Assembly (NCBI RefSeq): GCF_031844705.1
Contig: NZ_CP134609.1
Location: 2,480,001-2,544,000 of the forward strand
DNA from: Streptomyces sp. ITFR-16
GTDB lineage: Bacteria > Actinomycetota > Actinomycetes > Streptomycetales > Streptomycetaceae
DNA length: 64,000 bases
Direction: 5' to 3'
The notes under the pieces are model-generated. The model had not been told where the DNA came from and did not search any database. It saw only the letters and a program-made list of their open reading frames with translations. Shown here in pieces: positions 1 to 8,400 of this stretch; the stretch's first letter is position 1; each line of letters begins with the position of its first letter. The position numbers and the translations under genes are program-made.

Positions 1-264
1 GTCCTTGGAGACGGCCACCACCCTGCCCTCCTCGTCGGTCACCTGGACCGGGTGGTCCTCCTCGTCGCCCATGTCCAGCCGGTCGAACGGCACGTCGAGG
101 GCGAGCTGTCCGGCGACCTCGCGGGCCGCCACCTCGGCCTGGAGGCCCGCCTGGTCGGTGAGGTTGGCCCGCAGGACGAGGAGGACGGCGAGCCCGGCGA
201 CGGTCAGCGCGAGGGCGACCACCACCGTGGCACCGAGCGCGGCCCTGGCCCGTACGGATCTCAC
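1..264 (-). CDS. Sensor histidine kinase, N-terminal part (cut by window edge)
   Basis: The 88 visible codons begin with GTG (262-264), whose GTGA overlaps the stop of the response regulator by 4 bp, so the two are translationally coupled. The start is a basic stretch (VRSVRARAALG) followed by one hydrophobic segment at about residues 9-31 and then an acidic extracellular-type region. This is the usual first transmembrane helix and sensor domain of an OmpR-partner kinase. The HAMP, H-box and ATPase parts lie outside the window, so the kinase assignment rests on the coupled response regulator and topology. Ligand unknown. Confidence 0.8.
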   Translation of the reverse strand, partial: MRSVRARAALGATVVVALALTVAGLAVLLVLRANLTDQAGLQAEVAAREVAGQLALDVPFDRLDMGDEEDHPVQVTDEEGRVVAVSKD

Positions 265-920
265 AGCGCCTCCAGCCGGTAGCCGGCGCCGCGCACCGTG
301 CGGATGGCCCCCGCGCCGAGCTTGCGGCGCAGGGTGCTCACGTACACCTCGACGATGTTGGGGTCGCCGTCGTAGGCGAAGTCCCAGACGTGCTCCAGGA
401 TGTCGGCCTTGCTCACCACCTGTCCGGCGCGCAGCGCGAGCTGTTCCAGCACGGCGAACTCCTTGGCGGTGAGGGCGATCTCGTCCTCACCGAGCCGGAC
501 GCGGCGGGCGGCGGTGTCCAGCCGCAGGGCCCCGACGGCGACCACCGGTGAGCCGGAGCCGCCGCGCCGGCGCAGCAGGGCGCGGACGCGGGCGACCAGC
601 ACGACATAGCTGAACGGCTTGGTCAGATAGTCGTCGGCGCCCGTGTCGAGGCCCTCCGCCTCGTCGTACTCCCCGTCCTTCGCGGTCAGCATCAGGATCG
701 GCACCTCGTGACCGGCGGCGCGCAGGGCGGCGCAGATCCGGTAGCCGTTCGTCCCGGGCAGCATGATGTCGAGGACCACGAGGTCGTACACGCCCTCGGA
801 GGCCCGGTGCAGGCCCTCCGTGCCGTCGTGCACGACGTCCACGGCGAATCCCTCGGCGGTGAGCCCCCGGGCCAGGGAGATCGCCAGCCGCTTCTCGTCC
901 TCCACGATCAACAGGCGCAT
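261..920 (-). CDS. OmpR/PhoB-family response regulator (CutR-like)
   Basis: 219 aa, normal length for the family. The receiver domain (1-115) has the acidic pocket E7/D8, phosphoacceptor D51 in VVLDIMLPG, T79 and K101 in LTKPF. The C-terminal half (about 125-219) is a winged-helix DNA-binding domain ending in the typical TVRGAGYRLE. It presumably receives phosphate from the kinase that follows it and acts on promoters with paired direct repeats. Phased TTCAG repeats lie directly upstream (955-980), between it and the divergent PepSY gene, so autoregulation and control of the PepSY gene are likely. The sequence recalls CutR-type regulators of Streptomyces. Confidence 0.93.
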   Translation of the reverse strand: MRLLIVEDEKRLAISLARGLTAEGFAVDVVHDGTEGLHRASEGVYDLVVLDIMLPGTNGYRICAALRAAGHEVPILMLTAKDGEYDEAEGLDTGADDYLTKPFSYVVLVARVRALLRRRGGSGSPVVAVGALRLDTAARRVRLGEDEIALTAKEFAVLEQLALRAGQVVSKADILEHVWDFAYDGDPNIVEVYVSTLRRKLGAGAIRTVRGAGYRLEAL

Positions 921-954
921 GCGCTCAGGGTCGCAAACCGAAGCTGAAGACGGC

Positions 955-980
955 TTCAGGTCGCTTCAGGCTGCGTTCAG
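955..980. promoter_or_regulatory. Phased TTCAG direct repeats, probable response-regulator operator
   Basis: TTCAG occurs at 955-959, 965-969 and 976-980, i.e. every 10-11 bp on the same helix face. The first copy also forms an inverted repeat with CTGAAG just upstream. OmpR-family dimers bind head-to-tail repeats of this spacing. The site lies in the 120-bp divergent region between the response regulator and the PepSY gene. Binding by the adjacent regulator is inferred. Confidence 0.5.
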
Positions 981-1040
981 CATCAGGCGCGCAGGGTGGA
1001 CCGCATCGCACCACAGCCATCCGATACGGGAGGAACCCTC

Positions 1041-1643
1041 ATGAAGCGCAAGATCGTCATCGCAGCCGTCACCGCGGCCGTGCTCATCGGCGGCGGAGCC
1101 GCCACGGCCGTCGCCCTCGCGGACGACGACGGCCACGACAGGGCCGACGACCGGAGCAGTTCGGCCGGCGGCACGGCGAGCGGCACCACCGCCCGTACGG
1201 CGGTCGGTGACGCGGTCGCCGCCGCCGTGGCAGCCGTCCCGGGCACGGTGACCGAGGCCGAACTCGACGACGAGGACGGCGGGCTCGTCTGGGAGCTGGA
1301 TGTGTACGGCTCCGACAAGGTCTGGCACGACGTCACGGTGGACGCGGACGACGGCAGGGTGCTCGGCAAGCGCGTCGACCACGACGACGACCGCGACCGC
1401 CACGCGCCCCGGAAGACCTCCGTCACGCTCGACGAGGCGGTCGCCGCCGCTCTGAGGTCCACCCCGGGGACGGTGACCTCGGTCGAACTGGACGGCCACG
1501 ACGGCCGACGCGGCGGGGCCACCCACTGGGAGGTGGACGTCCGGGGCAAGGACGCGAAGGAGCACGGGCTGCGGGTCGACGCGGCGACGGGCACGGTCTC
1601 GGCGGACCGGTCGTCGGACGACGACCGCGGGGACGACGACTGA
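1041..1643 (+). CDS. Secreted or anchored double-PepSY-domain protein
   Basis: 200 aa from ATG 1041, chosen because GGGAGGAA sits 7 nt upstream. An N-terminal signal or anchor segment (residues 1-27, MKRK then a hydrophobic run ending TAVALA) is followed by an Asp-rich linker and two tandem PepSY units at about 54-112 and 127-190, each with the pattern A-V-A-A-A-L..PGTV..VEL..W(E/L)(V/L)DV. The ends are very rich in Asp. PepSY domains in other proteins inhibit or chaperone extracytoplasmic partners. It is divergent from the two-component system and shares its repeat-bearing promoter region, so it is probably part of the regulon or a signal-modulating accessory. Exact function unknown. Confidence 0.8.
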   Translation: MKRKIVIAAVTAAVLIGGGAATAVALADDDGHDRADDRSSSAGGTASGTTARTAVGDAVAAAVAAVPGTVTEAELDDEDGGLVWELDVYGSDKVWHDVTVDADDGRVLGKRVDHDDDRDRHAPRKTSVTLDEAVAAALRSTPGTVTSVELDGHDGRRGGATHWEVDVRGKDAKEHGLRVDAATGTVSADRSSDDDRGDDD

Positions 1644-1652
1644 GGTGAGGGG

Positions 1653-2276
1653 TCAGGGGGCGTAGGCGGACAGGACGGTCCCGTCCTCGAAGGAGAGATA
1701 GAGCGCGTCCCCCTGGGCGATCAGGGAGATCCCCGACACGTCGTCGAGGGGCGCTCCCGGCTCGGCGGGCCATTCGGTGAGCAAGTCGGTCCCGACGCGC
1801 TTCGCCTCGCCCTCGGACGCCATCGCGACGGCGCCCGGCCCGTAGCCCTGCAGGATCACGGCATGGGGCCCGGCGACGGACGGCGCCCCCGCCGTCTCTA
1901 GGCCCTCGCCGCAGTCGCACGTCGACCAGCGCATCTGTCCGTCGCCCAGTCCGAACGCGTAGACCATGTGCTTGCTGCTCGCCACGACGATACCGTCCCG
2001 CGAGACCGCGGGGCGGTAGGCGACATCCACACCGGGCGCAAGGGTGCGCCGCCTCGCCGGATCCGTCACGACCACGACCGTCAGACCGTCCGAGCCGGCA
2101 CAGAGAAGCTGGTTCGCCCTCAAGACCGGGTCACGGCAGGTGATCCCACCGGCCGCGACCCCGGCCAGCCGGGAGCCGTCCGCGCCCTTCAGCACGGCGA
2201 GGGCGTCACCGACCGCCACGAGACGACCGTCGGCGAAGAGCAGCTCGGCCGCCGCAGCGGACTCAGCATGTGCCAC
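1653..2276 (-). pseudogene. PQQ-type beta-propeller protein, N-terminally truncated relic
   Basis: The readable frame encodes about 207 aa with propeller-like strands (ELLFADGRLVAVGDALAVL, DGIVVASSKHMVYAFGLGDG, GDALYLSFEDGTVLSAYAP) as in the C-terminal blades of PQQ-binding-like or kinase-linked beta-propellers. Extending the frame upstream gives non-propeller sequence and runs into the meaB terminator at 2404-2443, so no normal N-terminus, signal peptide or start exists. GTG 2276 is the first plausible start but its Shine-Dalgarno spacing is too short. I read it as the surviving C-terminal half of a larger gene. An expressed short propeller is the alternative. Confidence 0.5.
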
Positions 2277-2403
2277 TTCCCCCCTGGTGCGCGCATGACA
2301 CGTGACCGGCGGCAATCCTGCCACGGGCGGGCCGGGCCGGGCACGGCGATGTACGTGAACGGCACCGCCCTGGCGCACAACTGACGCCGCCTCAGCGGGG
2401 TGC

Positions 2404-2443
2404 CCCCTGCCCGGCGCGGCCCGCACGCCGCGCCGGGCAGGGG
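2404..2443 (-). terminator. Rho-independent-like terminator after meaB
   Basis: A perfect 16-bp inverted repeat: CCCCTGCCCGGCGCGG at 2404-2419 and its complement at 2428-2443, with an 8-nt loop. It starts 8 bp beyond the meaB stop. No U-tract follows, as is common in Streptomyces. Confidence 0.8.
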
Positions 2444-2450
2444 ACGGGCC

Positions 2451-3437
2451 TCAGGCCTCGCCGGTGAGCCCCGCCACCAGTTCGTCCGCCGCCGCGTACG
2501 GGTCGAGCCGGCCGGCCACGATGCGTTCGGCCAGGGCGTCGAGGCGGCGGTCGCCGTGCAGGCTCCCGATGCGCTCGCGGAGCCGGGTGACGGCGATCGT
2601 CTCGACCTCGCGGGCGGCGCGGGCGGCGCGCCGCCCGGCGAGGACGCCGTGCTCCTCCATCCACGCCCGGTGCTTCTCCAGGGCCTCGACGACCTCGTCG
2701 ATGCCCTCGCCCCGGGCGGCGACCGTCTTCACGATCGGCGGCCGCCAGTCGCCGGGCTTGCGGGACTCGCCCAGGCCCAGCATGTGGTTGAGCTCGCGGG
2801 CGGTGGCGTCCGCGCCGTCCCGGTCGGCCTTGTTGACGACGTACACATCGCCGATCTCCAGGATTCCGGCCTTGGCGGCCTGGATCCCGTCGCCCATGCC
2901 GGGCGCGAGCAGGACGACCGAGGTGTCGGCCTGGGAGGCGATCTCCACCTCGGACTGGCCGACGCCCACGGTCTCCACCAGGATCACGTCGCAGCCCGCC
3001 GCGTCCAGCACCCGGATCGCCTGCGGGGCCGACCAGGCGAGCCCGCCCAGATGCCCGCGGGTGGCCATGGAGCGGATGTAGACGCCCGGGTCGGACGCGT
3101 GGTCCGACATCCGGACCCGGTCGCCGAGGAGCGCACCGCCGGAGAACGGCGAGGACGGGTCGACGGCGAGGACGGCCACCCGCTTGCCCTGCCGCCGGTA
3201 GGCGGAGACGAGCGCCGACGTCGATGTCGACTTGCCGACACCGGGCGAACCGGTCAGGCCGACCACATAGGCGTTGCCCGCCAGCGGCGCCAGCGCGGCC
3301 ATCACCTCGCGCAGCTGCGGCGAGGCCCCCTCCACCAGGGAGATGAGCCGGGCCACGGCCCGCGGCCTGCCCGCACGGGCCTGCTCCACCAGGGTGGGGA
3401 CGTCCACCATCACCGCTCCGTTCGCCGCGTGCTCCAC
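2451..3437 (-). CDS. meaB: Methylmalonyl-CoA mutase-associated G-protein chaperone MeaB (ArgK family)
   Basis: 328 aa from GTG 3437; ATG 3410 (10th codon, preceded by GGAG) is an equally good start and gives the more typical N-terminus MVDVPTLVEQ. The P-loop GSPGVGKST is at residues 63-71, followed by the switch region DPSSPFSGGALLGDRVRM, the VETVGVGQSE segment and NKAD for guanine recognition. MeaB GTPases gate adenosylcobalamin loading and protect B12-dependent acyl-CoA mutases. It lies 25 bp after the thiolase in the same direction and opposite methylmalonyl-CoA epimerase, with PduO adenosyltransferase 20 kb away, consistent with methylmalonyl-CoA metabolism. Confidence 0.95.
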   Translation of the reverse strand: MEHAANGAVMVDVPTLVEQARAGRPRAVARLISLVEGASPQLREVMAALAPLAGNAYVVGLTGSPGVGKSTSTSALVSAYRRQGKRVAVLAVDPSSPFSGGALLGDRVRMSDHASDPGVYIRSMATRGHLGGLAWSAPQAIRVLDAAGCDVILVETVGVGQSEVEIASQADTSVVLLAPGMGDGIQAAKAGILEIGDVYVVNKADRDGADATARELNHMLGLGESRKPGDWRPPIVKTVAARGEGIDEVVEALEKHRAWMEEHGVLAGRRAARAAREVETIAVTRLRERIGSLHGDRRLDALAERIVAGRLDPYAAADELVAGLTGEA

Positions 3438-3462
3438 ATGTACTACGTCCCGCCTGCCGGAC

Positions 3463-4665
3463 CTACTTGCCGGGCACGCGGATGATCAGCGCGTCGCCCT
3501 GGCCGCCGCCGCCGCACAGCGCCGCCGCACCGGTGCCGCCGCCGCGCCGCTTCAGCTCCAGCGCCAGGTGCAGCACCACCCGGGCGCCGGACATCCCGAT
3601 CGGGTGGCCGAGCGCGATGGCGCCGCCGTTGACGTTGACCTTGTCCGAGGTCACGCCGAGGTCCTTCATGGACTGGACCGCGACGGCCGCGAACGCCTCG
3701 TTGATCTCGATGAGGTCGAGGTCCTCGACGCCGATGCCCTCCTTCTTCAGGGCGTGCCGGATGGCGTTGGACGGCTGCGACTGGAGCGAGTTGTCCGGGC
3801 CCGCCACGTTGCCGTGGGCGCCGATCTCGGCGATCCAGTCCAGGCCCAGCTCCTCGGCCTTGGCCTTGCTCATGACGACGACCGCGGCGGCCCCGTCGGA
3901 GATCTGCGAGGAGGTGCCGGCGGTGATCGTGCCGTCCTTGGCGAAGGCCGGGCGCAGCTTGCCGAGCGACTCGGCGGTCGTCTCGGGGCGGATGCCCTCG
4001 TCCTTGGCGAAGAGGACCGGGTCGCCCTTGCGCTGCGGGATCTCGACCGGGGTGATCTCGGCCTCGAAGAGGCCGTTCTTCTGGGCGGCGGCCGCACGCT
4101 GGTGGGACAGGGCGCCGACCGCGTCCTGCGCCGCGCGGTCCAGGCCGAGACGGGTGTTGTGCTTCTCGGTGGACTCACCCATCGGGATGTTCTCGTACGC
4201 GTCGGTCAGCCCGTCGTACGCCATGGAGTCCAGCATCTCGATGGCGCCGTACTTGTGGCCCTCGCGGGACTTCGGGAGCAGGTGCGGGGCGTTCGTCATG
4301 GACTCCTGGCCGCCGGCCACGACGACGTCGAACTCGCCGGCGCGGATCAGCTGGTCCGCCAGGGCGATGGCGTCGAGCCCGGAGAGACACACCTTGTTGA
4401 CGGTGAGGGCCGGGACGTTCATCGGGATGCCGGCCTTGACGGCCGCCTGGCGCGCCGGGATCTGCCCCGCCCCGGCCTGGAGCACCTGGCCCATGATCAC
4501 GTACTCGACCTGGTCGCCGCCGATGCCGGCCCGGTCCAGCGCCGCCTTGATGGCGATGCCGCCGAGGTCGGCTCCGGAGAAGCTCTTCAGGGAGCCGAGG
4601 AGCCGGCCCATGGGCGTACGGGCGCCCGCGACGATCACGGAGGTGGTACCGGTCGTTCCTGACAT
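3463..4665 (-). CDS. Acetyl-CoA C-acetyltransferase (thiolase)
   Basis: 400 aa, full length. Catalytic residues are all visible: nucleophile C93 in [11 protein letters not shown]354 in [10 protein letters not shown] and C384 in [10 protein letters not shown]. It condenses two acetyl-CoA to acetoacetyl-CoA, or the reverse, in the cytoplasm. It is the first gene of a two-gene unit with meaB. The ethylmalonyl-CoA route or beta-oxidation are likely uses, and the 3-hydroxybutyryl-CoA dehydrogenase at 21 kb could act next. The start ATG 4665 is followed by the usual [19 protein letters not shown] thiolase N-terminus. Confidence 0.95.
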   Translation of the reverse strand: MSGTTGTTSVIVAGARTPMGRLLGSLKSFSGADLGGIAIKAALDRAGIGGDQVEYVIMGQVLQAGAGQIPARQAAVKAGIPMNVPALTVNKVCLSGLDAIALADQLIRAGEFDVVVAGGQESMTNAPHLLPKSREGHKYGAIEMLDSMAYDGLTDAYENIPMGESTEKHNTRLGLDRAAQDAVGALSHQRAAAAQKNGLFEAEITPVEIPQRKGDPVLFAKDEGIRPETTAESLGKLRPAFAKDGTITAGTSSQISDGAAAVVVMSKAKAEELGLDWIAEIGAHGNVAGPDNSLQSQPSNAIRHALKKEGIGVEDLDLIEINEAFAAVAVQSMKDLGVTSDKVNVNGGAIALGHPIGMSGARVVLHLALELKRRGGGTGAAALCGGGGQGDALIIRVPGK

Positions 4666-4799
4666 GAGGCACAGCCCCTTGGAATAGGAGTGAACGAGGG
4701 TTTACTTGAATGTACTGAGCAGTACCCTGCCCGTCATCCGGCTGCGGGTGTGATCGCGCGCACGTTGCGTAACCATCCCCGGAGCGCTGCACTGGTCCC

Positions 4800-5228
4800 A
4801 TGCTGACGCGAATCGACCACATCGGGATCGCCTGTTTCGACCTCGACAAGACCGTCGAGTTCTACCGCTCGACCTACGGGTTCGAGGTCTTCCACTCCGA
4901 GATCAACGAGGAGCAGGGCGTACGGGAGGCCATGCTCAAGATCAACGAGACGTCCGACGGCGGCGCCTCCTACCTCCAGCTGCTGGAACCGACCCGCGAG
5001 GACTCCGCCGTGGGCAAATGGCTGGCCAAGAATGGGGAGGGCGTCCACCACATCGCGTTCGGTACGGCGGACGTGGACGCGGACGCCGCGGACATCCGCG
5101 AGAAGGGCGTCAGGGTGCTGTACGACGAGCCCAGGACGGGTTCGATGGGGTCCCGGATCACCTTCCTGCATCCCAAGGACTGCCACGGCGTCCTGACCGA
5201 ACTGGTCACGTCCCGCCCGGAGCACTGA
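4800..5228 (+). CDS. mce: Methylmalonyl-CoA epimerase
   Basis: 142 aa, a typical length for this vicinal-oxygen-chelate fold enzyme. The two beta-alpha-beta-beta-beta modules begin IDHIGIACFDLD and VHHIAFGTADVD. Probable metal ligands are H7, H84 and E134. It interconverts (2R)- and (2S)-methylmalonyl-CoA, feeding or draining the B12-dependent mutase. It is divergent from the thiolase-meaB unit (134 bp apart), so the three could be co-controlled. The Shine-Dalgarno sequence is weak. Start ATG 4800 matches the family N-terminus MLTRIDHIGIA. Confidence 0.95.
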   Translation: MLTRIDHIGIACFDLDKTVEFYRSTYGFEVFHSEINEEQGVREAMLKINETSDGGASYLQLLEPTREDSAVGKWLAKNGEGVHHIAFGTADVDADAADIREKGVRVLYDEPRTGSMGSRITFLHPKDCHGVLTELVTSRPEH

Positions 5229-5404
5229 CCTGACCCATACCCGGCCCGGTAGAGTGGGCGGTTCCGGGCCGGGGCCGGGTCGGGGCCGCGCCGCGTCCTC
5301 AGCCGTTGATCTGTCACCATTCCCCGGGGGGACCGTTCGCCGGTGGACGGTACTCGTGCGGAGTTGCGATCAGGGTTGGGGTCTCCCCCTGCTCAGTGGC
5401 GCAT

Positions 5405-5435
5405 CCCCTGCTCGAACGAAGTCGAGAGCGTGGGG
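5405..5435. repeat. Hairpin-forming intergenic repeat upstream of scy
   Basis: CCCCTGCTCGA (5405-5415), a 6-nt ACGAAG loop, then TCGAGAGCGTGGGG form a hairpin. The right arm is partly repeated (GAAGTTGAGAGCTCGGGGAA at about 5439-5458) immediately before the scy ribosome site. I recall closely related sequences as scattered intergenic elements in Streptomyces, but copy number was not tested here. It lies in the 244-bp gap that must also hold the scy promoter. Confidence 0.45.
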
Positions 5436-5472
5436 AAGAAGTTGAGAGCTCGGGGAAGGATGGGACCGCGCA

Positions 5473-8400
5473 GTGCGGGGCTACGAACGCCAGGAGAGCC
5501 ACCGAGCTGAAGACGACCATCTCTCGCGGTTCGAAGCCGAGATGGACCGGCTGAAGACCGACCGGGAGAAGGCCGTCCAGCACGCCGAGGACCTCGGTTA
5601 CCAGGTCGAGGTCTTGCGTGCCAAGCTGCACGAGGCACGGCGCAGTCTGGCGACCCGTCCCGCCTACGACAGCGCGGACATCGGCTACCAGGCGGAGCAG
5701 CTGCTCCGCAACGCCCAGATCCAGGCCGAGCAGCTGCGCAACGACGCCGAGCGCGAGCTGCGCGACGCCCGTGCGCAGACGCAGCGGATCCTCCAGGAGC
5801 ACGCGGAGCACCAGGCCCGGCTCCAGGCGGAGCTCCACAACGAGGCCGTGCAGCGGCGCCAGCGGCTCGACCAGGAGCTCGCGGAGCGCCGCCAGACCGT
5901 CGAGTCCCATGTCAACGAGAACGTCGCGTGGGCCGAGCAGCTGCGGGCCAGGACCGAGTCCCAGGCCCGCCGGCTCCTGGAGGAGTCCCGCGCCGAGGCC
6001 GAGCAGGCGCTCGCCGCCGCCCGGGCGGAGGCCGCCCGGCTGGCCGACGAGACGCGTCAGCGGCTCGGTTCCGAGGCCGAGGCCGCCCGCTCCGAGGCCG
6101 AGTCGATCCTGCTGCGCGCCCGCAAGGACGCCGAGCGGCTGCTGACCGCCGCCTCCAGCCAGGCGCAGGAGGCGACCACCCACGCCGAGCAGCTGCGTTC
6201 CTCGACGACCGCCGAGACCGAGCAGACCCGTCAGCAGACCAGTGAGCTGAACCGGGCCGCCGAGCAGCGCATGCAGGAGGCCGAGACCCAGCTGCGCGAG
6301 GCCCGGCTGGAGGCCGAGAAGGTCCTCTCCGAGGCGAAGGAGGCCGCGGTCAAGCGGCTGGCCGGCGCCGAGTCGCAGAACGAGCAGCGCACCCGTACCG
6401 CCAAGTCGGAGATCGCCCGGCTGGTCGGCGAGGCCACCAAGGACGCCGAGGCCCTCAGGGCGGAGGCCGAGCAGGCGCTCGCCGACGCCCGCGCCGAGGC
6501 GGACCGGCTCCGCTCGGAGGCGGCCGACGCCGCGCGTACGGCTGCGGCCGAGGACGCCGCGGCCCAGCTCGCCAAGGCGGCCCGTGCCGCCGAGGAGGTG
6601 CTGACCAAGGCCTCCGAGGACGCGAAGTCGACCACCCGCGCGGCGAGCGAGGAGGCCGAGCGGATCCGCCGCGAGGCGGAGGCCGAGGCGGACCGGCTGC
6701 GCGGCGAGGCCGCCGAGCAGGCCGACCAGCTCAAGGGCGCGGCCAAGGACGACACCAAGGAGTACCGGGCCAAGACGGTCGAGCTCCAGGAGGAGGCCCG
6801 CCGGCTGCGCGGCGAGGCCGAGCAGCTGCGGGCCGAGGCGGTCGCCGAGGGCGAGCGGATCCGCGGCGAGGCCCGCCGCGAGGCCGTCCAGCAGATCGAG
6901 GAGGGCGCGAAGACCGCCGAGGAGCTGCTCGCGAAGGCCAAGGCCGACGCGGAGGAGCTGCGCGGCGCCGCGACCACCGAGAGCGAGCGGGTCCGGGGCG
7001 AGGCCGCCGAGCGCGCGGCCGCGCTGCGCAAGCAGGCGGAGGAGGCCCTCGACCGGGCCCGCGCCGAGGCCGAGCAGCTGCGTACGGAGTCCGAGGAGCA
7101 GGCGCAGTCGACGACGGACGCGGCCGAGCGGGCGGCGGCCGAGCTGCGCGAGGAGACCGAGCGCGCGGTCGCGGCCCGGCAGGCGGAGGCGGCCGACGAG
7201 CTGGCCCGGCTGCACACCGAGGCGGAGACCAGGGTCGGCGCGGCCGAACAGGCGCTGGGCGAGGCCCGCACCGAGGCCGAGCGCATCCGGCGCGAGACGA
7301 ACGAGGAGTCGGAGCGGCTGCGCGCCGAGGCCGCCGAGCGGCTGCGCACGCTCCAGGAGCAGGCCGAGGCCGAGGCGGAGCGGCTGCGCGACGAGGCCGC
7401 GGCGGACGCGTCCCAGTCGCGGGCCGAGGGCGAGGCCGTCGCCGTACGGCTGCGCGGCGAGGCCGCCGCCGAGGCCGAGCGGCTCAGGACCGAGGCGCAG
7501 GAGACCGCCGACCGGCTGCGGACGGAGGCGGCGGCATCCGCCGAGCGGGTGGGCACGGAGGCCGCCGAGGCGCTGGCCGCCGCCCAGGAGGAGGCGAACC
7601 GGCGCCGCCGCGAGGCCGAGGAGACCCTCGACGCGGCACGGGTCGAGGCGAACCAGGAGCGCGAGCGGGCCCGGGAGCAGAGCGAGGAGCTTCTCGCCTC
7701 CGCCCGCAAGCGGGTCGAGGAGGCGCAGGCCGAGGCCCAGCGCCTGGTCGAGGAGGCGGACGCCCGCGCGACGGAGATGGTCGCCGCGGCCGAGCAGACC
7801 GCCCAGCAGGTACGGGACGCGGTCAGCGGGCTCCAGGAGCAGGCCGAGGCGGAGATCGCCGGGCTGCGCTCCACCGCCGAGCATGTCGCGGAGCGGACGA
7901 AGGCCGAGGCGCAGGAGGAGGCGGACCGGGTCCGCGCCGACGCCTACGCGGAGCGGGAGCGGGCCGGCGAGGACGCCGCCCGGGTCCGCCGGGTGGCGCA
8001 GGAGGAGACCGACGCCGCCAAGGCCATGGCCGAGCGGACGGTGTCCGAGGCGATCACGGAGTCGGAGCGGCTGCGCGCCGAGGCCGCGGAGTACAGCCAG
8101 CGGATGCGTACCGACGCGTCCGACGCCCTGGCCTCGGCCGAGCAGGACGCCGCGCGCAGCCGGGCGGAGGCCCGCGAGGATGCCAACCGGATGCGGTCCG
8201 AGGCGGCGGCCCAGGCCGATCTGCTGGTCTCCGAGGCGAGCGGCGAGGCCGAGCGGATCCGTACCGAGGCGGCACAGCAGGCGGCCCGGCTCGGTGACGA
8301 GGCGGCCGGTGAGGCCGAGCGGCTGCGGGCGGAGGCGGCGGCGACCGTCGGTTCGGCGCAGGAGCACGCGGCCCGGACCCGCGAGGAGTCGGAGCGGCTG

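Noticed and set aside
1968..2384. Plus-strand frame ending MYVNGTALAHN opposite the propeller relic
   Set aside because: Ends near the meaB terminator, Arg/Thr/Pro-rich and without a ribosome site; similarity to a propeller strand is too short to matter.
5314..8367. Open frame of about 1017 codons on the minus strand opposite scy, Leu/Gly-rich
   Set aside because: It is the frame mirror of the Ala/Glu/Arg codons of scy; high G+C keeps stops out. No ribosome site, no domain, and scy is clearly real.
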